Positions 28,201 through 36,501 of a stretch of DNA of 64,000 nt are shown here, one piece after another (positions within the stretch are counted from its first letter, which is position 1; each line of letters opens with the position of its first letter). Location: NCBI RefSeq assembly GCF_014636775.1, contig NZ_BMEQ01000007.1, positions 112,587 through 176,586 on the forward strand. The letters run 5' to 3'. Origin of the DNA: Kocuria dechangensis. GTDB taxonomy: Bacteria > Actinomycetota > Actinomycetes > Actinomycetales > Micrococcaceae. The notes under the pieces are model-generated. The model saw nothing but the letters and a program-made list of their open reading frames with translations. It searched no databases and had not been told where the DNA came from. The translations under genes and the position numbers were made by a program.

Positions 28201-28903
28201 AGAAGTCGGCGCGCAGGCCCACCACGACCACGTGCTCCCGGCTCGCCTCCGCCAGCCGGTCGAGGAACCGTCCGGGCTGGTCGGGGTCGCGGGAGCCGGT
28301 CCACAGCTCCTCGAGCTGGTCCATCACGAGCAGGTCGGGGCCGGGGGCGAGGGCCCGGACCAGACGCTCCTCCGGCTCCCGGCCGGGGGTGGTGGCGACG
28401 GCGGACCACCCGTGCAGGGGCTGGCCCTCGGCGCGCAGCCGGCCGAGCAGGCCGGCGCCCAGCAGGGAGGACTTGCCGGCGCCCGAGGCCCCCACCACGG
28501 CGAGGATCCGGGGGCCGTCCGCGGCCGCGAGCGCCGCGACGCGGGCGCCGAGCTCGGCGACCTCCGCGGCCCGGCCGAAGAAGTGGCTCTCGTCCTCCGG
28601 CCGGTAGGAGCGCAGCCCCACGTAGGGGACGGCGGCGGGCTGGCCGGTCCCGCGGGCGCGGTTGACGTCCTCCCACCACTGCCGGGCGGGTTTCTCGCCG
28701 GTCAGCTCGAGGGCCTCCAGCAGGGTCGTGAACTCCCCGCGCAGGGCCGGGCCGGGCAGGTGCGCGCCGCTGAGCCAGCCCTGGATGGTGCTGGCGGGGA
28801 GGTTGCAGGCAGCGGCCAGCGCGCGCACGGAGAGGCCGCGGCGGCGGCGGGCGGCGCTGAGCTGCTCGGCGAGCCCGGGCCGGTGCGGGCGGGGGGTTGG
28901 CAC
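25202..28903 (-). CDS. HTH-nSTAND1-WD40 repeat protein
   Basis: 1233 residues, four parts. An XRE-like helix-turn-helix at about 8-50 (LSVRALAAACNLPASTIQGWLSG). An nSTAND1 NTPase domain at about 93-480 with PYVGLRSYRPEDESHFFGR entry, Walker A GASGAGKS (138-145) and Walker B LLVMDQLEELW (191-201). One transmembrane helix at about 512-531 after a basic RRRTRQIKRR stretch. A WD40-type beta-propeller at about 600-1205 (repeats such as LSPDGERLVSAS, FSPEGDTLAGAS, LLWDVSDP). It ends with two cysteines in the family's usual tail (HVCAQRG, DYRGLC). STAND proteins act as signal-triggered switches; the propeller is probably outside or sensor-like. Ligand and output are unknown. It breaks the actinobacterial gene order here. 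Confidence 0.9.
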   Translation of the reverse strand: MPTPRPHRPGLAEQLSAARRRRGLSVRALAAACNLPASTIQGWLSGAHLPGPALRGEFTTLLEALELTGEKPARQWWEDVNRARGTGQPAAVPYVGLRSYRPEDESHFFGRAAEVAELGARVAALAAADGPRILAVVGASGAGKSSLLGAGLLGRLRAEGQPLHGWSAVATTPGREPEERLVRALAPGPDLLVMDQLEELWTGSRDPDQPGRFLDRLAEASREHVVVVGLRADFFGTASRHPELRRALERPVLLGALTREQLRQIVVGPAEAVGARVSPDLVDVILRDVAPRGTEVGVGLLPMLSQALLGTWEHARTRELTVADYHAAGGITEAVDRRAEEVLAELEPHEQELARVVFLRLVRVAGTGSAGTVVRTPVSRDELPEGAAAVVEHYARARLLTIDRDEIQLSHESLLDHWDRLCRWIEDARRDLFVRQQLQRATQMWLANDRDPLALIPLGQLASFRDWTGDPRQQALLSPAERAYLEESERHYDDVLALERRRTRQIKRRGRVASVLLALAVVAAVVAAGLGHRAEHYQAQAESARDDALSRQTALEASRIRGESPDLAAQLSLAAYRLAPTREGVSALIDATAVTNSERLLGPQVASRLAALDDGSVVARAAGDGTLSVWRDSERLATGREDVAVVDGAPGLRDVDLVTRDGRVLAATGGLGHVSLWDVTQRPAQLLAELEGAAGTETPVNAVAFSPDGRQLLAGGTGEVLRWSLADPGAPGRLPPLELAGDDDVTALAAASDGTVYVGGSATGIDRFSAPGPAAERIEPVPTGRRVLSLDLEGARLAAGLAARELRLFDVAGRELKEAGSIAGFDSWVSDVDLSPDGERLVSASYDQNAYVHRVSDGSRVQVYPTPARVTSALSVGGRVLTASQDGTTRAWDRHGPVVERRDEPVYQLSTDRENTVMSVVGIGEDVVSLLDLTAEHPGELPAPRAPRGEELWFAGTVAPDASFVGGGTRDGDLLVWPLEEGRPGEPTKTRAIDAGITGVDVSADGTSLAAWSEVGTEVALLRRAGDGSVRRSAALPVTGTEAAGFHPSGGLLATADDATHVVLWDVTDPEAPRREATLDLEAVATSLTFSPAADLMAVGTESGQVLLWDVSDPAEPRRVAGTSDALSSVKGLQFSPEGDTLAGASGDKFVWMWRVEDGRIEVVGALSASGDRMNDVDFVGDRLIATGDDGVVRSWLVDVDAAAAHVCAQRGDPVTQEEWDRHVPGADYRGLC

Positions 28904-28957
28904 CGGGGCCTCCTGGGGGCGTGTCGTGGAAGCGGGGGACCCAGGAATCGTATCGGT

Positions 28958-29005
28958 GGGTCCCTGCCGGGACCCCGAATGTTGCGGAGGACCGCAATGT
29001 TGCGG
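28958..29005. promoter_or_regulatory. Two palindromes in the STAND gene promoter region
   Basis: GGGTCCCTGCCGGGACCC (28958-28975) has 7-bp perfect arms. CCGCAATGTTGCGG (28992-29005) has 6-bp perfect arms, and its right half AATGTTGCGG is repeated at 28978-28987, an 18-bp offset. They lie 55-102 bp upstream of the minus-strand STAND start; a possible -10 (TACGAT on the minus strand, near 28946-28951) sits closer to the gene. They are candidate operators, perhaps for the protein's own HTH domain. Confidence 0.45.
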
Positions 29006-29033
29006 CGGGCCCGCGGCCCGCCGGCCGGATGTG

Positions 29034-29852
29034 CTAGAGGGGAGCCGGCAGCACCCTGGTGGTGTCCCACGGCACGGACCAGCCCAGCGCGGTGAGCACC
29101 CGGTCCAGCAGCACGCCGGTGAACCCCCACACCGTCACGGCGGGCGGTCCCGGGGCCGTCGAGGAGGCGCCGGCGGCGGGCGTCCCCCCGGGGACCGGCA
29201 CGGTGAAGGCGGGCGAGCGGTAGGTCTGCCGGCCGCGGGTCACGCTCGCGTAGTGCCGGTTCGCCGGGTCGATCAGGTCCAGCACTGGGACGCGGAACAC
29301 GAGCGAGGACTCGGCGTGGTCCACGACGTCGACCGGGGAGCTCTCCCGCCACCAGCTCAGGACGGGGGTGACGAGGTGGTTGGAGACCGGCAGGGGCACG
29401 GGGGCGAGGGCGCCGAGCACCTCCACGCCCGCGGGCTCGAGCCCGGTCTCCTCCTCGGCCTCGCGCAGGGCCGCGCGCACGTGGGCGGCGCTCACCGCCC
29501 CGCCGGGCACGCTCAGCAGCTCGTGCGGGTTCCCGTCCTCGGGGTCCAGGCGGCCGCCCGGGAAGGCGACCTGGCCCGGGTGGGAGCGCAGCGTCGCGGC
29601 CCGCTGCACGAGCAGGACGTCGAGGTCGCGGCCCACCCCGTGCGCGTGCTCGGCCGTGACCTCGGCGGAGTGGGACGGGAGGTCGTCGAGGGCCCCGAAG
29701 AGGATGAGCACGGCGGAGCGCCGGTAGTTGTCGTCGATCCGCCCGATCCGCCACGGCTCGCGGTCCTCCATCTGCAGCAGGTGGCCGTGGCGGGCCACCC
29801 GGAGCAGGTCGTCGTAGGCCTGGCCGCGCGCGCTCACGGGCTCAGCGCCCAT
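29034..29852 (-). CDS. NUDIX hydrolase, CoA pyrophosphatase type
   Basis: 272 residues. The NUDIX box is seen as GGRLDPEDG... then REAEEETGL (GX5EX7REUXEEXGU pattern with an insertion between its halves), preceded by the CoA-pyrophosphatase-type SHPGQVAFPGG motif. It probably hydrolyses CoA or derivatives, or related dinucleotides (Rv3672c homologue). ATG at 29852 has AGGACGACGG upstream and overlaps the nth end by 19 nt; a GTG at 29837 would give the GTGA overlap common in this window. Position next to nth matches mycobacteria. The C-terminal part (VWGFTGVLLDRVLTALGW) is typical of the family. Confidence 0.9.
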   Translation of the reverse strand: MGAEPVSARGQAYDDLLRVARHGHLLQMEDREPWRIGRIDDNYRRSAVLILFGALDDLPSHSAEVTAEHAHGVGRDLDVLLVQRAATLRSHPGQVAFPGGRLDPEDGNPHELLSVPGGAVSAAHVRAALREAEEETGLEPAGVEVLGALAPVPLPVSNHLVTPVLSWWRESSPVDVVDHAESSLVFRVPVLDLIDPANRHYASVTRGRQTYRSPAFTVPVPGGTPAAGASSTAPGPPAVTVWGFTGVLLDRVLTALGWSVPWDTTRVLPAPL

Positions 29853-30709
29853 CCGTCGTCCTGCAGCTGCGCGCGGGTGCGGCCGGCCATGAACGCGTCG
29901 AGGAGCTCCTCGCGGCCCGGGGCGAACTCGTACTTCAGCAGCTGCGCGGCCTCCGCGGCGTCCGTGGGCCCGCTGCCGTAGGAGGGGCACAGGTCCGCGA
30001 CGGGGCACACCCCGCAGGCGGGGCGCTGGGAGTGGCAGATCCTCCGCCCGTGGTAGACGAGGCGCTGGGACAGGTCCGTCCAGTCCTTGGGCTCGAACAG
30101 CTCCGCGACGTCGCGCTCGACCTTGACCGGGTCCTCCTCCTCGCTCCAGCCGAACCGGCGGGCGAGCCGGCCGAAGTGCGTGTCCACCGTGAGGCCGGGG
30201 ACGCCGAAGGCGTTGCCCAGGACCACGTTCGCGGTCTTGCGGCCCACGCCGGGCAGGGTGACGAGGTCCTCGAGCCGGCCGGGCACCTCGCCGTCGAAGT
30301 CGTCGACGATCTTCTGGGCCAGCATCTGGACGGCCCGGGTCTTGGCCCGGTAGAAGCCGAGCGGGCGGACGATCTCCTGGACCTCCGCCTCGTCCGCCTC
30401 GGCCAGGGAGCGCGGGTCCGGGTACGCCGCGAACAGGCGCGGGGTCACCGAGTTCACGCGCACGTCCGTGGTCTGGGCGGAGAGCACGGTGGCCACCAGC
30501 AGCTGGTAGGGGGACGCGAAGTCGAGCTCGGCCACCGCGTAGGGGTACGCCTCGGCGAGGACCGCGTTGATCCGGCGGGCCCGCCGCTTGCGCGCGAGCG
30601 GGGACTCCGCCCTGCCGGTCCGGCGGCGCCGCGCGGCGCCGGCCCGGGCCTTCGCGGGGTCCACGACGCGCAGGTGGGCGGGTGGGCGGGGCACGGCGGG
30701 TGGGAGCAT
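29834..30709 (-). CDS. nth: Endonuclease III
   Basis: Base-excision repair DNA glycosylase/AP lyase for oxidised pyrimidines, 291 residues. An Arg/Ala-rich N-terminal extension of about 45 residues precedes the helical domain. The helix-hairpin-helix LPGVGRKTANVVL contains catalytic Lys158, and TVDTHFGR contains Asp176. The [4Fe-4S] cluster cysteines 225, 232, 235 and 241 have the canonical C-x6-C-x2-C-x5-C spacing. It is divergent from acs and upstream of the NUDIX gene with overlap, so both are probably one transcript. Confidence 0.96.
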   Translation of the reverse strand: MLPPAVPRPPAHLRVVDPAKARAGAARRRRTGRAESPLARKRRARRINAVLAEAYPYAVAELDFASPYQLLVATVLSAQTTDVRVNSVTPRLFAAYPDPRSLAEADEAEVQEIVRPLGFYRAKTRAVQMLAQKIVDDFDGEVPGRLEDLVTLPGVGRKTANVVLGNAFGVPGLTVDTHFGRLARRFGWSEEEDPVKVERDVAELFEPKDWTDLSQRLVYHGRRICHSQRPACGVCPVADLCPSYGSGPTDAAEAAQLLKYEFAPGREELLDAFMAGRTRAQLQDDGWALSP

Positions 30710-30811
30710 GCCCCGATTCTAGGCCGCGCCCCGGCGGCGGTTCCGTGACCCCGCACGGCGTGGGCATTGTGGATCGGGATGTGCCGATCGTCTAGGGTGA
30801 AAACGACACTA

Positions 30812-30827
30812 TGTGAGCTGCGACACG
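30812..30827 (+). promoter_or_regulatory. Candidate Crp-family site upstream of acs
   Basis: TGTGAGCTGCGACACG matches 8 of the 10 conserved positions of TGTGA-N6-TCACA (GTG-N8-CAC core intact). It lies 57-72 bp before the acs ATG, close behind a possible -10 (TAGGGT, 30793-30798). acs genes are commonly under Crp control in other bacteria and a crp gene is at 34821. In this position it could sit over or just past the transcription start, so the direction of control is not clear. Confidence 0.4.
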
Positions 30828-30883
30828 GACGTCCGGTGCCATCGGGGGTCCGTGTCCGGCGCGCCACGAGAAGGGAAGACCAC

Positions 30884-32833
30884 ATGGCTTCGGACACCAC
30901 TCCTGTCGAGACCAAGACCTTTGCCCCCAGCCCCGAGTTCGCCGCCCAGGCCAACGCCACCGCGGAGCTGTACCGGCAGGCCGAGGAGGAGGGCACCGAC
31001 TTCTGGGCCCGCCAGGCGCGCGAGCTGCTGACCTGGAAGAAGGAGTTCACCGAGGTCCTCGACTGGTCGAACCCGCCGTTCGCCAAGTGGTTCCAGGACG
31101 GCACCCTCAACGCCTGCTACAACGCCGTGGACCGCCACGTCGAGGCCGGCAACGGCGAGCGCGTCGCCATCCACTTCGAGGGCGAGCCCGGCGACAGCCG
31201 CACCTACACCTACGCGCAACTCAAGGACGAGGTCTCCAAGGCCGCCAACGCGATGGAGTCCCTGGGGGTCACCAAGGGCGACCGCGTGGCCCTGTACCTG
31301 CCGATGATCGCCGAGGCCGTCATCGCGATGCTGGCCTGCGCCCGCATCGGCGCGATCCACTCCGTGGTCTTCGGCGGCTTCTCCGCCGACGCCCTGCTCT
31401 CCCGCGTGGAGGACGGCCAGGCCAAGCTCGTGGTCACCGCCGACGGCTCCTTCCGCCGCGGCAAGCCGTCCATGCTCAAGCCGGCCGTGGACGACGCCCT
31501 GTCCCGCGGCGGGCAGAGCGTCCAGCACGTGCTGGTGGTCCGGCGCAACGAGGCCGAGGTCGAGATGGCCGAGGGCCGCGACGTGTGGTGGCACGAGGCC
31601 CTCGGCTCCGCCTCCACGGAGCACACCCCGTCCGAGCAGAACGCGGAGGACCCGCTGTTCGTCCTCTACACCTCCGGCACCACGGGCAAGCCCAAGGGCA
31701 TCGTCCACACCACCGGCGGCTACCTGACGCAGGGAGCGTTCACCCACAAGAACGTGTTCGACCTCAAGCCCGAGACCGACGTCTACTGGTGCACCGCCGA
31801 CGTCGGGTGGGTCACCGGCCACTCCTACGTCACCTACGCGCCCCTGGTCAACGGCTCCACCCAGGTGATCTACGAGGGCACCCCGGACTCCCCGCACCGC
31901 GGCCGGTTCTGGGAGATCGTCCAGAAGTACGGCGTGACGATCATGTACACCTCCCCCACCGCGATCCGCACCATGATGAAGTGGGGCGAGGAGATCCCCG
32001 CCGAGTACGACCTCTCCTCCCTGCGCGTGCTGGGCACCGTGGGCGAGGCCATCAACCCGGAGGCCTGGACCTGGTTCCACCGCGTCATCGGCGGCGGCCG
32101 CTGCCCGATCGTGGACACCTGGTGGCAGACCGAGACCGGCGCGATCATGATCTCCCAGCTGCCCGGCGTCACCGTGGCCAAGCCCGGCTCGGCACAGGTC
32201 CCGCTCCCCGGCATCAAGGTGGACGTCGTGGACGACACCGGCCAGACCCTGGAGAACGAGGTCGCCGGCTTCCTGGTGGTCCGCGAGCCGTGGCCGGCCA
32301 TGCTGCGCACCATCTGGGGCGACGACGACCGCTACGTGGACACCTACTGGTCCCGCTTCGGCGACATGTACTTCGCCGGGGACGGCGCCAAGCGCGACGC
32401 CGACGGCGACGTCTGGATCCTGGGCCGCGTGGACGACGTCATGAACGTCTCCGGCCACCGCCTCTCCACCCCGGAGATCGAGTCCGCGCTCGTGTCCCAC
32501 CCGTCGGTCGCCGAGGCCGCCGTCGTGGGCGCCGCCGACGAGACCACCGGCCAGGCCGTCATCGCGTTCGTGATCCTCTCCGACCAGGCCGAGGCCCAGG
32601 GCCGGGACAAGGCCGAGCTCGCCGAGGAGATGCGCGCCCACGTGGGCAAGGAGATCTCCCCGATCGCCAAGCCCAAGAAGGTCCTCATCGTCCCGGAGCT
32701 GCCCAAGACCCGCTCCGGGAAGATCATGCGCCGCCTGCTCAAGGACGTCGCCGAGGACCGCCCGGTCGGCGACGTCACCACCCTCGCGGACCAGACCGTG
32801 ATGCAGCAGATCGTGGAGTCGCTCGCCAAGTAG
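30884..32833 (+). CDS. acs: Acetyl-CoA synthetase (AMP-forming)
   Basis: 649 residues. Activates acetate to acetyl-CoA through acetyl-AMP. AMP-binding motif [11 protein letters not shown]; the Trp-rich acetyl pocket region is in [17 protein letters not shown]; the acetylatable catalytic lysine is in [11 protein letters not shown] (about Lys613), normally regulated by acetylation/sirtuin. ATG at 30884 has AAGGGAAG upstream. Downstream ends in a 14-bp stem terminator. Syntenic with Rv3667. It allows growth on acetate and overflow acetate re-use. Confidence 0.97.
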   Translation: MASDTTPVETKTFAPSPEFAAQANATAELYRQAEEEGTDFWARQARELLTWKKEFTEVLDWSNPPFAKWFQDGTLNACYNAVDRHVEAGNGERVAIHFEGEPGDSRTYTYAQLKDEVSKAANAMESLGVTKGDRVALYLPMIAEAVIAMLACARIGAIHSVVFGGFSADALLSRVEDGQAKLVVTADGSFRRGKPSMLKPAVDDALSRGGQSVQHVLVVRRNEAEVEMAEGRDVWWHEALGSASTEHTPSEQNAEDPLFVLYTSGTTGKPKGIVHTTGGYLTQGAFTHKNVFDLKPETDVYWCTADVGWVTGHSYVTYAPLVNGSTQVIYEGTPDSPHRGRFWEIVQKYGVTIMYTSPTAIRTMMKWGEEIPAEYDLSSLRVLGTVGEAINPEAWTWFHRVIGGGRCPIVDTWWQTETGAIMISQLPGVTVAKPGSAQVPLPGIKVDVVDDTGQTLENEVAGFLVVREPWPAMLRTIWGDDDRYVDTYWSRFGDMYFAGDGAKRDADGDVWILGRVDDVMNVSGHRLSTPEIESALVSHPSVAEAAVVGAADETTGQAVIAFVILSDQAEAQGRDKAELAEEMRAHVGKEISPIAKPKKVLIVPELPKTRSGKIMRRLLKDVAEDRPVGDVTTLADQTVMQQIVESLAK

Positions 32834-32847
32834 GCGGGCGCCCGCAG

Positions 32848-32880
32848 CGCCCCCCTCGCGCCGTGCGCGAGGGGGGCGTT
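32848..32880 (+). terminator. Rho-independent terminator of acs
   Basis: A perfect 14-bp stem (arms 32848-32861 and 32865-32878) with a 3-nt CGT loop, followed by TT. It starts 15 nt after the acs stop codon. Confidence 0.8.
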
Positions 32881-32930
32881 CGCCCTCCTGGGCCCACCCG
32901 CGACCGCGGCAGGGGACAGGACGGGGGACA

Positions 32931-33380
32931 ATGTGTGCCATGCGCAAACCGATCTACGTCCTCAACGGCCCCAACCTGAACCTGCTCGGGACCCGCAAGC
33001 CCGAGGTGTACGGCACCACGACGCTCGCCGACATCGAGGCCGCCGTCCGCACCCGCGCCGCCGCCGGCGGCTGGGAGGTCTCCTTCCACCAGTCCAACCA
33101 CGAGGGGGACGTGGTGGACCGGATCCAGGAGGCGCGCGCCGAGGGCGCGGCGATCGTGATCAACCCGGCGGCGTTCACCCACTACTCCATCGCGATCCAC
33201 GACGCCCTCGAGGCCGCCGACGTGCCGATCGTCGAGGTGCACATCTCCAACGTGCACCGGCGGGAGGAGTTCCGGCACACGTCCTTCGTCTCGCTCCAGG
33301 CCGACGCCGTCATCGCCGGCGCGGGCGCGTTCGGCTACGAGATGGCGGTCGACTGGCTGCTGCGCACGCTGGAGGGCTGA
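32931..33380 (+). CDS. aroQ: Type II 3-dehydroquinate dehydratase
   Basis: Third step of the shikimate pathway; small dodecameric enzyme, 149 residues. Family signature [18 protein letters not shown] with the catalytic Arg and Tyr of the flexible lid, substrate-binding NPAAFTHYS, and catalytic His in [15 protein letters not shown]. Two ATG codons (32931 and 32940) are possible; AGGAC spacing favours the first, while homology of the N-terminal strand fits either. It stands alone behind the acs terminator and converges on marP with a 3-bp gap. Confidence 0.95.
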   Translation: MCAMRKPIYVLNGPNLNLLGTRKPEVYGTTTLADIEAAVRTRAAAGGWEVSFHQSNHEGDVVDRIQEARAEGAAIVINPAAFTHYSIAIHDALEAADVPIVEVHISNVHRREEFRHTSFVSLQADAVIAGAGAFGYEMAVDWLLRTLEG

Positions 33381-33383
33381 GCC

Positions 33384-34559
33384 TCAGGCGGCGCAGGCGC
33401 CCGGGACCACGGCCCCGGGACTGACCGCCGCGGCGCCGAGCGCCGCGCGCAGCTCCTCGAGGGTGAGGGCGTAGCCGACCTCGCCCTCGAGGGCCTTCGC
33501 GAACACGACGCCCACCACGGACCCGTCCTCGGCGACCAGCGGCCCCCCGGAGTTGCCCTGCTGGACGTTCCCGGCCAGCTGGATGATCTCCGTGGTCGCG
33601 GCCGCGCCGCCGTCCACGCCCTGCATGGGCGCGCGCGCCGAGCCCTGGACGGTGGCGGGCTCGGCGGTGAACGGACCGCCCAGCGGATAGCCCATGAACG
33701 CCACGAGGTCCCCGGCGCCGGGGTCCTGCCCCAGCGGCAGGGCGGGCAGCGGCAGGGTGGGCGAGGAGAGCACGGCGAGGTCCGCGGCCGGGTCGTAGTG
33801 CACCACCGCGGCGGTGTGCACCCGGCCGTCCCGGGTCTGCACCACGGGCTGGTCCACGCCGGCGACCACGTGGGCGTTCGTGACCACCTGGCCGGGCGCG
33901 GTGACGAAGCCGGAACCGGTCTGCTGCTGGCTGCACTGGACCGCCGTGCCGTAGACCTTCACCACGGACTCGCCGGCCCGGGCGAACGCGGGCGTGTCCA
34001 CGCTCTCGGCGGGCGCCTCCTGGGCCGGGAACAGCAGCGCGTCCAGCTCGCGGATGCCGGTGGCGCCGTCGACGGCCTCCCTGGCCTGGGTCACGGCGGA
34101 GCGCACGGACTCGGGGGTGCGCTCGTCGATGGTGCGCAGCACCGCCGAGGACGCGACCTGCTGGGAGATCACGGGGATGCCGAGCTGGCCCACGAGCGAG
34201 GCGAGCAGCGAGAGGACGAACGCCGCCACGGCCACCTCGAGGACCGCTCCCCCGACCCTGTTGAGGGGACCGAGCCGCATCCGGTCGGTGACCGCGGACA
34301 GGGCCCGGCCGACGGCCCCGCCGAGCAGCTGGCCCACGACGAGCAGGAGCAGGACGGTCACCAGGACCGCGCCCAGCCGGTGCTCGGGCTGCACCTGGGC
34401 GCTGACGGCGGGAGCGGCCCACAGGGCGGCGGCCGCCCCGGCCACGAAGCCGGCCAGGGAGAACAGGGAGTTGAAGAAGCCTCGGCGGAACCCGTGGAGC
34501 AGGTAGCCCAGCAGCAGGACCCCCAGCAGGAGGTCGAGCACGTTGAAGGACAGGGGCAT
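33384..34559 (-). CDS. MarP-type membrane serine protease (CvpA-like + trypsin-like)
   Basis: 391 residues. Four N-terminal transmembrane segments form a CvpA/colicin V production-like domain (about 5-130), followed by a periplasmic chymotrypsin-fold protease. The triad is visible as His230 (TNAHVV), Asp260 (YDPAADLAV) and Ser337 (GNSGGP). Two cysteines, Cys209 and Cys389, sit where M. tuberculosis MarP (Rv3671c) has its redox disulfide. MarP supports acid and oxidative stress survival by processing cell-wall hydrolases. ATG at 34559 has GAGGAAG upstream. Divergent from crp. Confidence 0.92.
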   Translation of the reverse strand: MPLSFNVLDLLLGVLLLGYLLHGFRRGFFNSLFSLAGFVAGAAAALWAAPAVSAQVQPEHRLGAVLVTVLLLLVVGQLLGGAVGRALSAVTDRMRLGPLNRVGGAVLEVAVAAFVLSLLASLVGQLGIPVISQQVASSAVLRTIDERTPESVRSAVTQAREAVDGATGIRELDALLFPAQEAPAESVDTPAFARAGESVVKVYGTAVQCSQQQTGSGFVTAPGQVVTNAHVVAGVDQPVVQTRDGRVHTAAVVHYDPAADLAVLSSPTLPLPALPLGQDPGAGDLVAFMGYPLGGPFTAEPATVQGSARAPMQGVDGGAAATTEIIQLAGNVQQGNSGGPLVAEDGSVVGVVFAKALEGEVGYALTLEELRAALGAAAVSPGAVVPGACAA

Positions 34560-34681
34560 CGGCTTCCTCTGGGGGCGGGGCGGGGCGGGCGGCGAGCCAC
34601 CAGCATAGGAAGCGCTGCTGGGAGAACTGTGGACCGCGCCCGCCGCCGCGCCGGAAGGGGCGGGGCCCGGCGGGCCCTTCC

Positions 34682-34711
34682 TTGGGAAACGCGCGTCCGA
34701 GACACTACAGT
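34682..34711 (+). promoter_or_regulatory. Candidate crp promoter
   Basis: TTGGGA (34682-34687), an 18-bp spacer and TACAGT (34706-34711), each matching four of six consensus bases. The distance to the crp ATG (34821) leaves a 5' leader of about 100 nt. Confidence 0.35.
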
Positions 34712-34820
34712 GAACGTCAGGTACGTTAGGCCGCTCACACACGGGTGCGAGCGGCTCCCGCTGACATCGCCCGCCACCGTCGTCGCTCGCAGCGCCGGTG
34801 GCGCGACCCCGAGGAGAACC

Positions 34821-35498
34821 ATGGATATCGACGTCCTCCGCCGCGCCCCCCTGTTCGCGTCCCTGGACGACCAGGCGTTCGCCGCCCTGACCGAGGAGCT
34901 CACCGAGGTGGAGCTCTCCCGCGGCTCGTCCCTCTTCCACGAGGGCGACCCGGGCGACCAGCTCTACTTCATCGTCTCCGGCAAGATCAAGCTCGGCCGC
35001 ACCGCTCCCGACGGCCGCGAGAGCCTCGTGGCGATCATGGGCCCGGGCGAGCTGTTCGGCGAGATGGCGCTGTTCGACCCCAGCCCCCGGTCCACCTCCG
35101 CGACCGCCGTGTCCGAGACCCGCCTGGCCGGGCTCAAGCACGAGAACCTCAAGAAGGTCATCGAGCGCTCCCCGGACGTCTCCGCGCAGCTGCTGCAGGC
35201 GCTGGCCCGGCGCCTGCGCCGGACCAACGAGAGCCTGGCGGACCTCGTGTTCTCCGACGTCCCCGGCCGCGTGGCCAAGGCCCTCCTGGACCTGGCGGAC
35301 CGCTTCGGCCGTCCTGCGACCGACGGCATCCTGGTGGCGCACGAGCTGACCCAGGAGGAGCTGGCCCAGCTCGTCGGCGCCTCCCGCGAGACCGTGAACA
35401 AGGCGCTGGCCGAGTTCGTCCAGCGCGGCTGGATCCGGCTCGAGGCCCGCGCCGTGGTGATCCTCGACCTGCAGCGGCTCAAGCAGCGCAGCCGCTGA
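34821..35498 (+). CDS. Crp/Fnr-family cAMP-responsive regulator
   Basis: 225 residues. A cyclic-nucleotide binding domain (about 15-115, phosphate-binding cassette GELFGEMALFDPSPRSTSA) is joined by a dimer helix to a winged HTH (LTQEELAQLVGASRETVNKAL, recognition helix SRETVNKAL). The match to the GlxR / mycobacterial Crp (Rv3676) type is strong and the chromosomal position is the same. Such regulators control central carbon metabolism, respiration and resuscitation genes, recognising TGTGA-N6-TCACA. GAGGAGAACC precedes the ATG. Confidence 0.95.
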   Translation: MDIDVLRRAPLFASLDDQAFAALTEELTEVELSRGSSLFHEGDPGDQLYFIVSGKIKLGRTAPDGRESLVAIMGPGELFGEMALFDPSPRSTSATAVSETRLAGLKHENLKKVIERSPDVSAQLLQALARRLRRTNESLADLVFSDVPGRVAKALLDLADRFGRPATDGILVAHELTQEELAQLVGASRETVNKALAEFVQRGWIRLEARAVVILDLQRLKQRSR

Positions 35499-35500
35499 CC

Positions 35501-35557
35501 CCAGCACGCACGACGGCCCGGCACCCGTGGAGGGTGCCGGGCCGTCGTGCGTGCTGG
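35501..35557. terminator. Bidirectional terminator between crp and NUDIX gene
   Basis: A perfect 26-bp stem (35501-35526 with 35532-35557) and a 5-nt GTGGA loop. It begins 3 nt after the crp stop and lies 21 bp before the end of the convergent NUDIX gene, so it can stop both transcripts. Confidence 0.85.
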
Positions 35558-35577
35558 CGCGGGGCGGGGCCCGCCGG

Positions 35578-36501
35578 TCAGGTCCAGTCCAGCCGCAGCA
35601 CGGGCCGGCCGTCCCGCACCTCGAGCACCGGGTTGCGGGTGACGACGCTGCGTTTGCGGGCGAGGAAGGCGATGGCGGAGGAGCACTCGGCCACCGACTC
35701 CAGGACGCACTGCACGCCGGGGGACGAGAGGTCCGCGAGGGTGCGGCCCACGGTGTCCTCCTGCCCCACGAGGTCCCCGAGCCAGGTGCCCTCCGGGTCG
35801 GCGATCGCCTGCGAGGCGTCCACCCAGCGGCCCCACACGCCCTTGGACTCGAGCAGGGACTCGACCTGCCCGTCCGGGACCACCGCGGTGAAGTAGTGGA
35901 TGTCGAAGCGGCGGTGGACGAAGTCCGAGGTGACCCAGTGCGCGAGCGGCCGGAGCAGGTCGGAGCGCAGCACGAGCCGGCGCCGCCGGAGCACCTCGGC
36001 GAGGGACACGTCGCCCAGCGCCAGGGCCTCCCGGGAGCGCATCCACTCGGCGCCCTCCACGGACTCCACCGTGCTCATGGGGTCGACGCCTGCCAGCAGC
36101 ACGCCCACCTCCTCGAAGGCCTGGCGCGCGGCCGCGACGACGGCGCGGCGGGCGCGGCCGACGTCGTCGGTGCCGAGCCTGCGCGCCCACTCCGCGGGCG
36201 CGGGCCCGGCCCAGTCCATGGGCTCGTCGTCGTGGGCCTCCACGGGCCCGCCCGGGAAGCCGACCACCCCCAGCGGGGAGTTGCCGGGCCGGTACGTGAG
36301 GAACGTCTCGACCCCGCGCTCCCCGTCCCGCACGAAGACGACCGCGGACGCCGGCGTGGGCGTGCTGCCGGGCATCCCGGCCCCGCGCTCGAGCCACGTC
36401 CGGGCGGCCTCGCGGTGGCGCTCGGGGATGTCGAACCAGCGGACGACGGGCAGCCGGCCCGTCAGGGGCGCGCGGGAGTGGTGCTCAGCTGAACTCTGCA
36501 A
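35578..36501 (-). CDS. NUDIX hydrolase (NUDT18/19-like)
   Basis: 307 residues. An N-terminal NUDIX core has GFPGG followed by an inserted segment and then RQAFEEVGVLLAG. The canonical REx2EE run is altered to RQAFEEVG, so the catalytic set should be checked. The C-terminal half resembles the long NUDT19/peroxisomal CoA-type proteins (HWVTSDFVHRRFDIHYFTAVVP). Start TTG at 36501 has GGAG upstream and overlaps ridA by 17 nt. The same order with RidA and DUF4177 occurs near crp in mycobacteria, although there an MBL-fold protein is also present. Confidence 0.82.
   Translation of the reverse strand: MQSSAEHHSRAPLTGRLPVVRWFDIPERHREAARTWLERGAGMPGSTPTPASAVVFVRDGERGVETFLTYRPGNSPLGVVGFPGGPVEAHDDEPMDWAGPAPAEWARRLGTDDVGRARRAVVAAARQAFEEVGVLLAGVDPMSTVESVEGAEWMRSREALALGDVSLAEVLRRRRLVLRSDLLRPLAHWVTSDFVHRRFDIHYFTAVVPDGQVESLLESKGVWGRWVDASQAIADPEGTWLGDLVGQEDTVGRTLADLSSPGVQCVLESVAECSSAIAFLARKRSVVTRNPVLEVRDGRPVLRLDWT

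Noticed and set aside
25235..29095. A plus-strand open frame of nearly 1290 codons opposite the STAND gene
   Set aside because: Antisense of the WD40/STAND coding sequence; no start signal and no domain motifs.
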